Origin: an uncultured Pedobacter sp.
GTDB taxonomy: Bacteria; Bacteroidota; Bacteroidia; Sphingobacteriales; Sphingobacteriaceae
Direction of reading: 5' to 3'
DNA length: 64,000 nucleotides
Assembly: GCF_946480185.1 (NCBI RefSeq)
Contig: NZ_CAMLIG010000016.1
Location: 27,392-91,391, forward strand
A program made the translations under genes and the position numbers. Shown here one piece after another: positions 18,597 to 28,367 of this stretch. The stretch's first letter is position 1, and every line of letters begins with the position of its first letter. The notes beneath the pieces are model-generated. The model did not search any database, was not told the DNA's origin, and saw only the letters and a list, made by a program, of their open reading frames with translations.

Positions 18597-19661
18597 ATGT
18601 TTAAGAAGATTTTAACTTGTACTCTGATATTGTTCTTAGCTATTAATCTGGCAAAAGCTCAGAATGTGACATCTGTTTTAAAGAAAGCAGGTGTAAATCT
18701 TTTAATTAGCTACCAAAATCCAATTAAAATTGAGCCTTTAAGAGATCCACAAATTTTATTTGTAAAAGGAATTTACTACATGACGGGTACCAGCCAACTA
18801 GATGGAAGCATTACTAAAGCTGGCCCGGGAGTCAAACTTTTTTCATCAAAAAATTTGACCGATTGGAAATTTGAGAAGGTTTTAATTGTGCCTGCAGGCT
18901 GGTATAAAACAAGAATATGGGTACCGGAAATTCATCAAATTAACAATAAGTTTTATCTCACTTTAAATGCTTTTGCGGGTAATCCCGTTAGCCAGGGTGT
19001 TTGTATTGCAGTTGCTGATAAAATTGACGGCGATTACAAAATACTTACCCCAGAGAAGCCACTTTGTGAAGGAAATGATGCTCACCTTTTTCAGGATGAT
19101 GATGGTAAAGTCTATCTTTTTACTTCAGATAATGGGGGAATTCCCCTTCATGACCAAATTGTTTCCAGAGAGATTTCTCTGGATCCGCTAAAAATTGTCA
19201 CTAATAAGCAGGTAGCCGTTACTCCCGGTACCAAAGAAGATTGGGACGGTAGTCCGAATGAAAATGTAGCCATCGAAGGTCCGTATGTTATCAAACATTT
19301 AAATACCTACTATTTATTTTACTCTTCTTGGGGAAGAGGTTATGAGGTAGGTTATGCGACATCCAAAAGCATCAATGGTTCTTGGACTAAGTTTAATGGA
19401 AATCCTATTTATGGTGCCCAAAGTAAAGAGATTGCCACTCGTAACAAAAAAGTTTATACACAATTGGCAGAAGTTCCTTTTACAGAAGTAGGGCATGGTA
19501 ATTTGTTTAAAGCTGCGGACGGAAAATGGTGGATATCATGCCACGCCATTACCAACGGAAGCTCACCTTTAATGACCATTGACCCGGTAAACTTTGATAA
19601 AAAGGGAAATGTAGTGGTTAAGCTTACGTGGACTAAACAGAAAGTTGCATTGGGGAAGTGA
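18597..19661 (+). CDS. GH43-type five-bladed beta-propeller glycosidase
   Basis: This 354-residue secreted enzyme has a signal peptide ending AKAQ (about residue 22). The three expected GH43 catalytic carboxylates are visible in order: Asp50 in PLRDPQI (base), Asp161 in GNDAHLFQDDDGKVYLF (modulator) and Glu227 in AIEGPYV (acid). Blade motifs GVKLFSSKNLTDWKF and VGYATSKSINGSWTKF support the fold. GH43 enzymes mostly remove L-arabinofuranose, D-xylose or D-galactose; the subfamily cannot be fixed by eye. It would act in the periplasm on imported fragments, next to the WNEW-barrel lipoprotein. Confidence 0.87.
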   Translation: MFKKILTCTLILFLAINLAKAQNVTSVLKKAGVNLLISYQNPIKIEPLRDPQILFVKGIYYMTGTSQLDGSITKAGPGVKLFSSKNLTDWKFEKVLIVPAGWYKTRIWVPEIHQINNKFYLTLNAFAGNPVSQGVCIAVADKIDGDYKILTPEKPLCEGNDAHLFQDDDGKVYLFTSDNGGIPLHDQIVSREISLDPLKIVTNKQVAVTPGTKEDWDGSPNENVAIEGPYVIKHLNTYYLFYSSWGRGYEVGYATSKSINGSWTKFNGNPIYGAQSKEIATRNKKVYTQLAEVPFTEVGHGNLFKAADGKWWISCHAITNGSSPLMTIDPVNFDKKGNVVVKLTWTKQKVALGK

Positions 19662-19753
19662 TTTTATAATGTTTAAATAAAAGCGGGCTTAGCTCTAAGC
19701 AAGGTTCGTAAACAAAAAATATAATTAATTTTTAACCTTTTAACGATAACAAA

Positions 19754-21361
19754 ATGAAAAAAATCTTACTAACAATCGGACTTTTAACAGCTAGCCTTTA
19801 CGGCTTTTCGCAGTTTACAGCTGGTAATTTGGTGGTTTCCAGATATGGAGACCCGCTTAGCACCTTAGGCGGAAACAACGCCGCAACAGCTATTTACTTA
19901 GTAGAATATACTAAAGATGGCGCAGTTGTAGGGAGCGCCCTAGCACTAAGAACAAGTAGCGATGCGAACGGTAGTGCCTTAACAGGCAATCCCGGAGGAT
20001 CAAATGAAGGGCTATTGACCCTGTCTCCAGACGGCAGCTTGCTAACCGTTTTTGGACATTCTGTTGATGCAGGAGGAACAATTAGTAACGGTACAAGCGG
20101 GACAGATAGGATAATTGGGGTGGTAAAGCAGGATAAAACTTATACCTCTACTCTCCATGTAACTTCCGCCTCTGTTGTAAACCCACGCTGTGCGATAACC
20201 ACAGATGCAACTAAATTCTACATTGTTGGTTCTACCGGTGGTGTACAATTGGTTGATGCGGGTACCAGTGCAATTACATCAATAAATTCAGACAATAGCC
20301 CTAACAGAGGGCTTGCTATTTTTAACGGACAGCTATATGCCAATACCAATGCCGGAAGCACCGCACACATAGCCAAAGTAGGTACAGGGCTTCCTAGCAC
20401 CGCAAGTACATTAACGGCATTGAACGGGCTATCAAATGCTCCGGCTACTCCTAACCAGGTTGTGTTTTTTAAATCAACAGCGGGCGCTGGCGAACCCGAT
20501 TTGATGTATGCCGCAAATGACGGAGATGGCACTTTAGTTAAATATGCTTTTGATGGTACAACGTGGAATAGCAAAGGTTCTGTTGCGATCACATCAACAA
20601 CTGGCGCATTCGGATTTAAAAGTATTACCGGCTATCTGGCCGGCGGTACGGTTCATCTGTTCGGAACAACCGGAGCTGATTTATTCAAAGTAGATGATGC
20701 TGTGGCTGCTACTTCAACAATTAGCACAGCCAGTAATGCCCCCGTAATCTTAGCTTCTGCAACAGTTGGCAAAGAAAAGTTCCAAAGCGTTGCGTTTACT
20801 CCAGGTACAAATATAGCTACGCTCCCTGTAGAGTTAACAACCTTTCAAGGTGTTATAGAAAATAATGGTGTGAAGTTAACGTGGACTACTGCCTCAGAGA
20901 AAAATTCAAAAAGCTTTATGGTGCAAAGAGCAGGAGACGACAAAGTATTTGCACAAATTGGAGAAGTCCCAGCATCAGGAGATTCTAATGTTGAAAGGAT
21001 TTATACTTTTAAAGATGCGAGCCCATTAGCAGGTAATAACTACTATAAACTAGTTCAAACAGATTTTGATGCAAACCAACAAGCGTACGGACCAATTGTA
21101 GTTTCAACTTCGCTTAACACCAGTAGTTTCAATGTTTCTGCCGGAGAAAATGTGGCTAACCTAGGCTTATCTTCTTTGGTAAATTCACAGGGAAATGTGA
21201 AAGTATTCAACACTTCGGGAGCTAAACTAGCAGAACAAGCAGTAACTATCCAAAGAGGTTTCAATAGTTTTGCCATACCAGTTAACCAGTTAAAATCTGG
21301 GGTGTATATACTTACTTTAACTATAAACGGAAAAACTGTCAGCAAAAAATTTATTAAATAA
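19754..21361 (+). CDS. T9SS-exported protein of unknown function, propeller-like
   Basis: This 535-residue protein has a signal peptide (LLTASLYGFSQ). Residues about 20-355 contain repeated beta segments (LLTLSPDGSLLTVFG, RGLAIFNGQLYANTNAG, LMYAANDGDGTLVKYAFDG) that suggest a beta-propeller. From about 358 comes an adaptor domain (LPVELTTFQGVIENNGVKLT, WTTASEK) and then a type A T9SS sorting domain ending SGVYILTLTINGKTVSKKF. It should be secreted through the type IX system and attached to the surface. I see no catalytic signature. It is the last gene before the terminator at 21372. Confidence 0.75.
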   Translation: MKKILLTIGLLTASLYGFSQFTAGNLVVSRYGDPLSTLGGNNAATAIYLVEYTKDGAVVGSALALRTSSDANGSALTGNPGGSNEGLLTLSPDGSLLTVFGHSVDAGGTISNGTSGTDRIIGVVKQDKTYTSTLHVTSASVVNPRCAITTDATKFYIVGSTGGVQLVDAGTSAITSINSDNSPNRGLAIFNGQLYANTNAGSTAHIAKVGTGLPSTASTLTALNGLSNAPATPNQVVFFKSTAGAGEPDLMYAANDGDGTLVKYAFDGTTWNSKGSVAITSTTGAFGFKSITGYLAGGTVHLFGTTGADLFKVDDAVAATSTISTASNAPVILASATVGKEKFQSVAFTPGTNIATLPVELTTFQGVIENNGVKLTWTTASEKNSKSFMVQRAGDDKVFAQIGEVPASGDSNVERIYTFKDASPLAGNNYYKLVQTDFDANQQAYGPIVVSTSLNTSSFNVSAGENVANLGLSSLVNSQGNVKVFNTSGAKLAEQAVTIQRGFNSFAIPVNQLKSGVYILTLTINGKTVSKKFIK

Positions 21362-21371
21362 ATAATTTTAC

Positions 21372-21407
21372 AACAGGGTTGCCAGCAACAGTGCAACCCT
21401 GTTTTTT
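21372..21407 (+). terminator. Rho-independent terminator
   Basis: AACAGGGTTGC (21372-21382) pairs perfectly with GCAACCCTGTT (21393-21403) around a 10-base loop. A run of six T occupies 21402-21407. It lies 11 bases after the stop of the T9SS-exported protein gene and marks the end of the transcription unit that starts at the sigma or susC genes. Confidence 0.88.
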
Positions 21408-21433
21408 ACCACCAATCATCACCTATTAGTTTA

Positions 21434-23416
21434 ATGAGTAATAATAAATCCATATGGCGCTTTTGTTTAACTACGATTCTTTGTTTTTTATATTTTGTAT
21501 TTGCTGCTAATACCAGCTTCGCAAAAATATTGATTACTTACGGCACAAGCGCTTCTGTGGTAGAAATAAATGCGGCCCATGATTTAGCAAATGATATTAA
21601 AAAAGTTTTCCCTAAAGAAAGCATACAAATCTTAAATGAAGCTAAAAGTTTCAATTTAATCCCTACGGATTACCACATCATACTTGGCAACGCAAAATCA
21701 AGTAATTTAATAAAAGACTTTTTACAGCGGGAACATTCCGCTGACCTGAAGCCTGAAACCTTTATTTTAAAAAGTTTTTTAAACAATAAAAATGAGCTTT
21801 ACATCGCTGGGGCGGATGATAGAGGTACCTATTATGGTGTCTATCAATTCTCCGAAAAAATATTAAAGATAGATCCATTAGCTTATTGGACTGGCAAAGA
21901 GGCTCCAAAACAAAAAAACTTTACACTTTCAAAATTAGACTATTCAGAAAGCGCTCCAGCATTTCCATTGCGAGGTTATTTTGATAATGATAACGATATG
22001 CTTGCCAACTGGAAAGGCAAAAAACTAATTGTTGAGTTGGATACCTGGAAAGAAATGATCAATTCTTTAGCTCGCCTACGCTATAATTATATTGATATTC
22101 ATGATTTGCTGGGCCGGTCAGAGTTTTACCAATGGGATTATTATAAAGCAATGACAAATTACCACACCGATCTTAAATTGGTGAATGAGGTAATTGATTA
22201 TGCACACAGTAAGGGGATGTTGGTTCAAATTCCGATGTATTTGGGATGGGAATTTCACCACATGGACGAGGACAAGGTTTGCCTATCTAAAAACATGGAT
22301 TACTGGATGGATATGTACCAATATTACCTCACAAAAACACCACTTGGTAAGGGAGATTTATTTTTACAGCGGCCTCGCCATCCTTATTTTGATATTGCCT
22401 ACAACTGCGAGGAAGAGAAAAAAGCAGACATCAAAACCGGACCTTTAATGACGGAGATGTTTAATAAGCTTTACGCAATGATTAAACAGCACAACCCAAA
22501 AGCGCAACTATTTTGTGATTTATGGAGAGAGGGAAGACCCATGTGGCAGTCCGGAGAATTTCAACCGAACAAAAATATACAGATGCTTTGGGCAGATTAT
22601 GGCGTAGCCGATTTTAGAGATTGGCCTAAAGATTTACAAGGTTATAATTTCGGAATTTACATTCATGCCGGCGTTTGGCAAAACCAAGTAACACAAAACC
22701 CTTATCCTGCGCTGATTAAAAGTGCTTCTTTGGAGGCTGTAAAAAGAAAAATGGATCATAATTATTTGGTAAACGGACAAAGTTTTAAACCATTTATTTT
22801 AAACCTAGCTGCATGTGCAAAAGTGGCTTGGAATCCACAAACTTTTGATGCGGATGAATTCTATAAAGATTGGACGACAACATATTTTGGAAAAACTGCA
22901 TCTGCAAAAGCCATTAAAAGCTTAAAAACAACTCATTTGGCAAATCAGCCCGTAGGCGGATTTAGGGAAATTATGGGAAAAACCGTAACCATTTTAGATC
23001 AGCTTAAAGCAAACAAGCAAATTTTACAAGCCACAGATTCAATAAAGAAAGCTTTTATTTTAGCTCGTGATGCCACAAAACTTGCCACCGATGCGTATAA
23101 GCAAGTAGCTACGAAAGAAAAAAATGTTTTTGATGACCAAGTGCTTTTTCCTGCAAAAATTTACGAATTAAACATTGCGCTGTTGATGCAAACTGTGCTT
23201 TTTAATAATAGTACCATTAGCGGAAATCCAGTCGAAATAAGAAAATCGGGGAAGCAACTTCAAAAAAGTTTATTGCGATTACGCAAAACTTTAAACAAGG
23301 GATCTCGATGGAAAAAGTGGAGAGATTGGTATAACTGCTCTCATTTTAGAGTTTACACGCCACCACCATTGCCAACAGAAGTAGATGATATTATTGCGAA
23401 ATACAATAGAAATTAA
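21434..23416 (+). CDS. GH115-like putative alpha-glucuronidase-type enzyme
   Basis: This 660-residue protein has a signal peptide ending TSFA (about residue 30). The N-terminal alpha/beta domain (31-165) contains ELYIAGADDRGTYYGVYQFS at 121-140, the type of motif seen in GH115 (and more loosely GH67 and GH20) N-domains. It is followed by PAFPLRGYFDNDNDMLANW at about 175-193, which parallels the GH115 motif leading into the barrel. The barrel contains LARLRYNYIDIHDL and later IQMLWADYGVADFRDW. GH115 enzymes remove (4-O-methyl-)glucuronic acid from polysaccharides. The protein is clearly shorter than typical GH115, so it may be a divergent branch with another specificity. It shares an operon with GH92 five bases downstream and with lyase, GH88 and GH2 genes, a context rich in uronate enzymes. 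Confidence 0.6.
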   Translation: MSNNKSIWRFCLTTILCFLYFVFAANTSFAKILITYGTSASVVEINAAHDLANDIKKVFPKESIQILNEAKSFNLIPTDYHIILGNAKSSNLIKDFLQREHSADLKPETFILKSFLNNKNELYIAGADDRGTYYGVYQFSEKILKIDPLAYWTGKEAPKQKNFTLSKLDYSESAPAFPLRGYFDNDNDMLANWKGKKLIVELDTWKEMINSLARLRYNYIDIHDLLGRSEFYQWDYYKAMTNYHTDLKLVNEVIDYAHSKGMLVQIPMYLGWEFHHMDEDKVCLSKNMDYWMDMYQYYLTKTPLGKGDLFLQRPRHPYFDIAYNCEEEKKADIKTGPLMTEMFNKLYAMIKQHNPKAQLFCDLWREGRPMWQSGEFQPNKNIQMLWADYGVADFRDWPKDLQGYNFGIYIHAGVWQNQVTQNPYPALIKSASLEAVKRKMDHNYLVNGQSFKPFILNLAACAKVAWNPQTFDADEFYKDWTTTYFGKTASAKAIKSLKTTHLANQPVGGFREIMGKTVTILDQLKANKQILQATDSIKKAFILARDATKLATDAYKQVATKEKNVFDDQVLFPAKIYELNIALLMQTVLFNNSTISGNPVEIRKSGKQLQKSLLRLRKTLNKGSRWKKWRDWYNCSHFRVYTPPPLPTEVDDIIAKYNRN

Positions 23417-23421
23417 AATTG

Positions 23422-25653
23422 ATGCCAACAGAGAAATATTATAAATCCTTGGTAAGGAAAAGAATTTTGCATTTGCGTGGCTTGTTTTTGGTTTTTTCAA
23501 CCTTTGCCCAAGCACAAAATAAGGACTTTACCAAATACGTAAATCCGTTCATTGGTACTGCCGATAACGGACATACTTTTCCCGGTGCTTCTGTTCCGTT
23601 CGGGTTTGTGCAGGTATGTCCCGAAACCGGAAATGTAGGCTGGCGATACTCCTCGGGTTATAATTATGCTGATTCCGTAATTATTGGGTTTGCACAAAAT
23701 CATTTAAGTGGTACAGGTATTGGCGATCTAGGGGATATTCTTTTATTGCCTTTTTCAGGAGAAAAAAACACTTATAAAACTACGTTTAATAAGAAGAACG
23801 AAAAAGCCTCAGCAGGTTTTTATAGTGTAGTTTTAAATGATGGAGTTAAAGTAAAACTTACTGCAACTGGACATACCGCATTTCATCAATATACTTTTAC
23901 TAAAAACGAAGTGGCACATCTTTTAATCGATCTACAAAGTGGCGTGGTGGGTAGCAAAATTGCTTTAGCAAATCATGTCGGCTTTGCAGAAACAAATTTC
24001 GGTAATGATAAGCAAACCATTAGTGGGCATCAGCAAGTAAATCATTGGGTGGCTCGAGATTATTATTACGTTTTAAAACTCGACCGACCTTACAAAAAAA
24101 TTAAGGAACTGCCTGCCAATCCGGGAGAAAAAGCCAAACGTTATATTTTAGATTTCGATTTAAAACCCGGTGAAACTTTGCAGGTAAAAGTGGGAATGTC
24201 CACCGTAAGCATTGATGGCGCTAAACGCAATTTAGCCACTGAAAATCCAGCATGGGACTTTAACCAAACGTTAGCTCAAGCTAAAAATGAATGGAATACA
24301 ATCCTGTCAAGGGCTGAAGTTGAGGGTACAAAAAATCAGAAAGCTAATTTTTACACAGCGCTTTACCATTTATGTTTACAGCCAAACAATATTGCAGATG
24401 TCGATGGTAAATATCGCGGAGCAGACAATAAAGTTCATCAATCAGCATCTAAAACCTATTACTCCACGTTTTCTTTGTGGGATACTTACCGGGCTGCACA
24501 TCCTTTATACACCATTTTAGTTCCAGAACGAGTGAACGGAATGGTAAATAGCTTGATTGAACATTATAAAACAGCTGGCATTTTACCAATTTGGACGCTT
24601 TGGGGTAAAGAAAACTACTGTATGATTGGCAACCACGCTATTCCGGTAATTGCCGATGCTTATTTGAAGGGCTTTAAAGGTTTTGATGCAAAAGAAGCTT
24701 ATGCTGCCGTAAAAGCTACTTCAAGAAAAAGTCATAATAAATCTGATTGGGAGGTGTATAATAAGTTTGGTTATTATCCATTTGATTTAGTGAAAGAAGA
24801 GTCTGTTTCCAGAACTTTAGAATCTGCTTATGATGATTATGCAGTTGCCGAAATGGCTAAAACTTTAGGCACAAAAGAAGACCAACAGTATTTTAGCAAA
24901 AGAGCTTCTTTTTATAAAAACTTTTTCGACCCTGAAACAAAATTCATGCGTGGAAAGGATTCTCAAGGAAACTGGCGAACACCATTTGATCCCTTATCGC
25001 TTTCTCATGCAGGTTCTTCTGGCGGAGATTATACAGAGGGAAATGCGTGGCAATATACTTGGCATGTACAACATGATGTGGAAGGGCTAACCGAACTTTT
25101 TGGATCAAAGAAAATGTTTGCGTTAAAACTAGATTCCCTTTTTACTTTAGACAGTTCGAAAAAAGGCACAGGGTTCACAGGTGATGTAAGTGGATTAATA
25201 GGGCAATATGCCCAAGGCAATGAACCAAGTCACCACGTTGCTTATCTTTTTACTTTGTTGGATCAACCTTGGAGAACGCAAGAATTAGCAAGAGCAATTA
25301 ATGATAAGTTTTATTTAAATAAGCCAGATGGTTTGGCGGGAAATGATGACTGCGGTCAAATGTCGGCATGGTATATTTTTAACTTAATGGGATTTTATCC
25401 TATAAATCCCATTGGAGGAAATTATATTTTCGGCGCGCCACAGGCTAAAAAAATAGTTATCCATCTGCCAGCTGGAAGAACATTTACCATTGTTGCCAAA
25501 AGCTATTCAGAAAAAAATAAATATGTAAAAAGTATCCGATTAAATAATCAAAACTATTATAAGAGTTTTTTAACACACCAAGCTATTGTAAAAGGCGGAG
25601 AAATAGTGTTTAAAATGGCCGATAGGGTTGTTAACTATTCTCAGCCTCATTAG
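23422..25653 (+). CDS. GH92 family alpha-mannosidase
   Basis: GH92 enzymes are calcium-dependent exo-alpha-mannosidases. The 744-codon frame opens with TTG at 23419, but the ATG at 23422 is the natural start, five bases after the previous stop. The family signature lies at the N-terminus: YVNPFIGTADNGHTFPGASV, then VPFGFVQVCPETGNVGW and FAQNHLSGTGIGDLGDILLL. The C-terminal catalytic domain has LWGKENYCMIGNHAIPVIAD, the EGNAWQYTWHVQHDVEGL segment and GNDDCGQMSAWYIFNLMGFY with the conserved acidic pair. Length is normal for the family. The signal sequence is weak but present (LFLVFSTFAQAQ). Mannose is not expected in a rhamnose/uronate polymer, so it may act on attached N-glycans or on another alpha-linkage. 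Confidence 0.95.
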   Translation: MPTEKYYKSLVRKRILHLRGLFLVFSTFAQAQNKDFTKYVNPFIGTADNGHTFPGASVPFGFVQVCPETGNVGWRYSSGYNYADSVIIGFAQNHLSGTGIGDLGDILLLPFSGEKNTYKTTFNKKNEKASAGFYSVVLNDGVKVKLTATGHTAFHQYTFTKNEVAHLLIDLQSGVVGSKIALANHVGFAETNFGNDKQTISGHQQVNHWVARDYYYVLKLDRPYKKIKELPANPGEKAKRYILDFDLKPGETLQVKVGMSTVSIDGAKRNLATENPAWDFNQTLAQAKNEWNTILSRAEVEGTKNQKANFYTALYHLCLQPNNIADVDGKYRGADNKVHQSASKTYYSTFSLWDTYRAAHPLYTILVPERVNGMVNSLIEHYKTAGILPIWTLWGKENYCMIGNHAIPVIADAYLKGFKGFDAKEAYAAVKATSRKSHNKSDWEVYNKFGYYPFDLVKEESVSRTLESAYDDYAVAEMAKTLGTKEDQQYFSKRASFYKNFFDPETKFMRGKDSQGNWRTPFDPLSLSHAGSSGGDYTEGNAWQYTWHVQHDVEGLTELFGSKKMFALKLDSLFTLDSSKKGTGFTGDVSGLIGQYAQGNEPSHHVAYLFTLLDQPWRTQELARAINDKFYLNKPDGLAGNDDCGQMSAWYIFNLMGFYPINPIGGNYIFGAPQAKKIVIHLPAGRTFTIVAKSYSEKNKYVKSIRLNNQNYYKSFLTHQAIVKGGEIVFKMADRVVNYSQPH

Positions 25654-25720
25654 CTAACATCTAAATTAGAAAATAAACAATATAAAAACTGTTGAAAAAA
25701 AGTATAGTTAAGATACAGAA

Positions 25721-27160
25721 ATGGAAAAACAACTAACAAAAAAAGGAGGTGCTACTTTGAAAGTCAATATCGTTTTAGTCTTGTTCTTTTTAAATATAAC
25801 CTTATATGGTAAAAATATCACTAATTTGACAGAACCATCTTTCGAAATAACTTATACTTTTTCACAGCCGGATCCCTGGGGTGAAAATTTTTGGGTAATG
25901 CCAAACCAAAATGATACCAGTTGGCTTAAAGCTAAAGATACTCAGGAAATTTCAGCGTCAATAAGTAACAAAAAAGCTGATGAAGTTTTTATACGTTTAA
26001 AAATCAGGCATTCGGCTTCAACTTTAAATAATTTATACTTCAAAATCCGTCATAGTGGTCCATTTGAGGTTTTTATAAACGGTAATAAGAGTTTAGTTTC
26101 TACCCAAAATTCTGATACTAAGAAAGATTACTTGGTAAATCCTCGCAGACCAGAACAAATTGGTGAAAATATTTATGCTATTCATTTCAAAAATACGCTT
26201 AAAAACAGGTCCTATTTTGACTTAGAAATCAGGAAATCAGCATGGATATCAAAAGACGAAGGGTCTTACAGAACAGCGGCCATTTTGCCGGATATGATGC
26301 GTGATGCTGAAATTTGCAAGAGCGGAGACGGCGCTTATTACTTAACTGGTACCACAGGAGACAATACGTTTCTATTGCCTAATCCAAAGTATTGGCTAAC
26401 TAATCCAGGTATACAGGTTTTTCGTTCCACTGATTTGAAAAAATGGAATTCTTTAGGTTACGTTTGGACATTTGAAAAAGATGGTACATGGAATAAAACG
26501 GTTGGAGAGTTTGGCGGACGTCAGCCAGCGAGAGGTATTTTTGCTCCGGAAATAAAATACCATGGCAACAAATATTGGATCAATTACTCTGTAAATAACA
26601 GAACGGAGAAGCGTTTCTTTGGAATAGGTTTATTATACTCCGATAGACCAGAGGGGCCTTATAAAGAAGTGTCTCCTCAGATGCCTCTTACCGAAGGCTT
26701 TGATTCCAATGTATTTTTTGATGATGACGGATCGGTTTATATGTTAAAACAAGGAGGAGAAATTGCAAAACTAAAGCCTGATTTTAGAGGCTTTGAAGAG
26801 CCCTTTAGGCATTTAAAAGCTACAGATTATCCACATGTAGGTTATGAAGGAGTAAACCTTTTTAAATATCAGGGAAGGTATTATTTAAGTGCTGCCGATT
26901 GGAACGTACACGAAGATGGGAAGATAAGTTATGATAGCATGATTGCTTCTTCTGATAATATTTATGGACCTTATTCTAAACGCTATTGTGCAATTCGCTA
27001 TGGGGGACATAATAGTTATTTTATTGGGCCCGATGAGCAAATTTATGCGACGGTTTGGTGTTATCCCGATAACGATCCTCATTGGCAAAAAGTGTCCATT
27101 CTAAAAATGAAATTAGATAAAGAAGGTTGTTTTAATATCGTTCGTAACGAGAGTAAGTAA
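25721..27160 (+). CDS. GH43 glycosidase with N-terminal beta-sandwich domain
   Basis: This 479-residue enzyme has an N-terminal all-beta domain (about 35-175, with VFIRLKIRHSAS and GPFEVFINGNKSLV) that looks like a carbohydrate-binding module, followed by a five-bladed GH43 propeller. Catalytic residues are Asp195 (PDMMRDAEI), Asp328 (EGFDSNVFFDDDGSVYML) and Glu376 (YEGVNLFKYQGRYYLS). The ATG at 25721 gives a charged stretch ahead of the signal peptide. A TTG at 25757 directly after a perfect AAAGGAGGT would give a better one (MKVNIVLVLFFLNITLYG), so the true start is uncertain. Substrate is probably an arabinofuranosyl, xylosyl or galactosyl linkage. Confidence 0.85.
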   Translation: MEKQLTKKGGATLKVNIVLVLFFLNITLYGKNITNLTEPSFEITYTFSQPDPWGENFWVMPNQNDTSWLKAKDTQEISASISNKKADEVFIRLKIRHSASTLNNLYFKIRHSGPFEVFINGNKSLVSTQNSDTKKDYLVNPRRPEQIGENIYAIHFKNTLKNRSYFDLEIRKSAWISKDEGSYRTAAILPDMMRDAEICKSGDGAYYLTGTTGDNTFLLPNPKYWLTNPGIQVFRSTDLKKWNSLGYVWTFEKDGTWNKTVGEFGGRQPARGIFAPEIKYHGNKYWINYSVNNRTEKRFFGIGLLYSDRPEGPYKEVSPQMPLTEGFDSNVFFDDDGSVYMLKQGGEIAKLKPDFRGFEEPFRHLKATDYPHVGYEGVNLFKYQGRYYLSAADWNVHEDGKISYDSMIASSDNIYGPYSKRYCAIRYGGHNSYFIGPDEQIYATVWCYPDNDPHWQKVSILKMKLDKEGCFNIVRNESK

Positions 27161-27206
27161 GTTTTTTAAATGCCAGACAAAGCTCAAAAAGCAAGAAATA
27201 AAACCA

Positions 27207-28298
27207 ATGAAATATTTAAGTATTATTCTTTTATCCTTATTTAGTTTGACAACTCATGCACAATACCTAAGTATGAATAAGCAGGAAGTGAAGGCTTTAA
27301 AAAAACTGATTAAGAAAGATGCCTTTGTACAATCGCAGTATTTGGCATTTAAAAAGCTGGCGGATTCATCCCTATCCGAAAAGCCTGCCCCTGTAGATAC
27401 CGTTTTTTCTGAAGGAAGATTAGCCAATGACCCCAAAAAAATAAGGTCGTTAAAATCTTTAAAAGATGTTAACAGAATGTACGCTTTGGTCTTATCATAT
27501 AAAATTGAGGGTAAAAAAGTGTATTTAAGTAAAGCAAAAGACTTTTTGTTAGCGTGGGCAACACTGAACAAGCCAATGCAAAATCCTATAAACGATACCA
27601 AATTTGAAGTAGCTTTTGAAGCGTATGATTTGATTAAAAATGATCTGAAAAAAAGTGACAATGAAACGATTAAAAAATGGCTCAGCATAATGGCATACAA
27701 GGAGTTAAATCACCCGTTTTTTTCAAAACTTAAACCCGGCCATCAAACCAGTAACTGGAATTCGCACCGGGTAAAAGTAATTGGAATGATTGCTTATGCA
27801 ATTAATGATGATAGTCTTAAAGAATTCACTATTAGCGCATTGCCATCTCAAATAGGGACCAACTTATATGCAGACGGCTCTGGAATGGACTTTAAAGAGA
27901 GAGATGCTTTGCATTATCAGGTTTATACCTTAGAACCGTTAGTAAGGCTCGCAATTGTAGTAAACAGAGCAACTGCCGTTGATTATTACCATTATGTAAG
28001 CCCCATAGGTTCATCCATACAAAAATCGATGGAGTTTTTGGTTCCTTATACTACTGGCGAAAAAACGCATGAGGAATTTGTGAACAGTAAAATAGCATTT
28101 GATAAAAAAAGGGCCCAGAATAAAGAGTCAAATTTTATTACTGGTGCCTTTTACCAACCCTCACATGGTCTCGACTTGTTCTCTATGGCAACTTACTTTG
28201 AGCCAGAGTATTTGAAAATAGTGAGGGATTTAGAAAAAAAAGAATTGCTTTGTCCAAATTGGAGGGTGGTTATGAATCATTTATACGGGAGATTTTAA
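27207..28298 (+). CDS. Alginate-lyase-fold polysaccharide lyase (PL38-like)
   Basis: This 363-residue periplasmic protein has a signal peptide ending THAQ (residue 19). It belongs to the helical alginate-lyase group: KDVNRMYALVLSYKI, NPINDTKFEVAFEAYDLI, GHQTSNWNSHRVKVIGMIAY (183-188 NWNSHR) and MDFKERDALHYQVYTLEPL (His236, Tyr237). Asn, His and Tyr in these two motifs are the usual beta-elimination residues of the fold. PL38 members cleave glucuronan or alginate. Because a GH88 unsaturated uronyl hydrolase lies in the same operon, a lyase that creates 4,5-unsaturated uronate ends is expected here. Sub-family and substrate are inference. Confidence 0.75.
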   Translation: MKYLSIILLSLFSLTTHAQYLSMNKQEVKALKKLIKKDAFVQSQYLAFKKLADSSLSEKPAPVDTVFSEGRLANDPKKIRSLKSLKDVNRMYALVLSYKIEGKKVYLSKAKDFLLAWATLNKPMQNPINDTKFEVAFEAYDLIKNDLKKSDNETIKKWLSIMAYKELNHPFFSKLKPGHQTSNWNSHRVKVIGMIAYAINDDSLKEFTISALPSQIGTNLYADGSGMDFKERDALHYQVYTLEPLVRLAIVVNRATAVDYYHYVSPIGSSIQKSMEFLVPYTTGEKTHEEFVNSKIAFDKKRAQNKESNFITGAFYQPSHGLDLFSMATYFEPEYLKIVRDLEKKELLCPNWRVVMNHLYGRF

Positions 28299-28367
28299 TA
28301 CTGAAATCGGTATTTTTATAAATAATTTATTTTCGATAAGACCCTTTTATAGCTCAATATAACCATT

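Noticed and set aside
19681..19720. Small hairpin GCTTAG-ct-CTAAGC after the GH43 gene
   Set aside because: There is only a 6-bp stem and no T-run follows, so it is not convincing as a terminator; the operon probably continues into 19754.
27254..27700. 148-codon minus-strand frame inside the lyase gene
   Set aside because: It is a shadow of the sense gene, with no ribosome site, motif or conserved feature.
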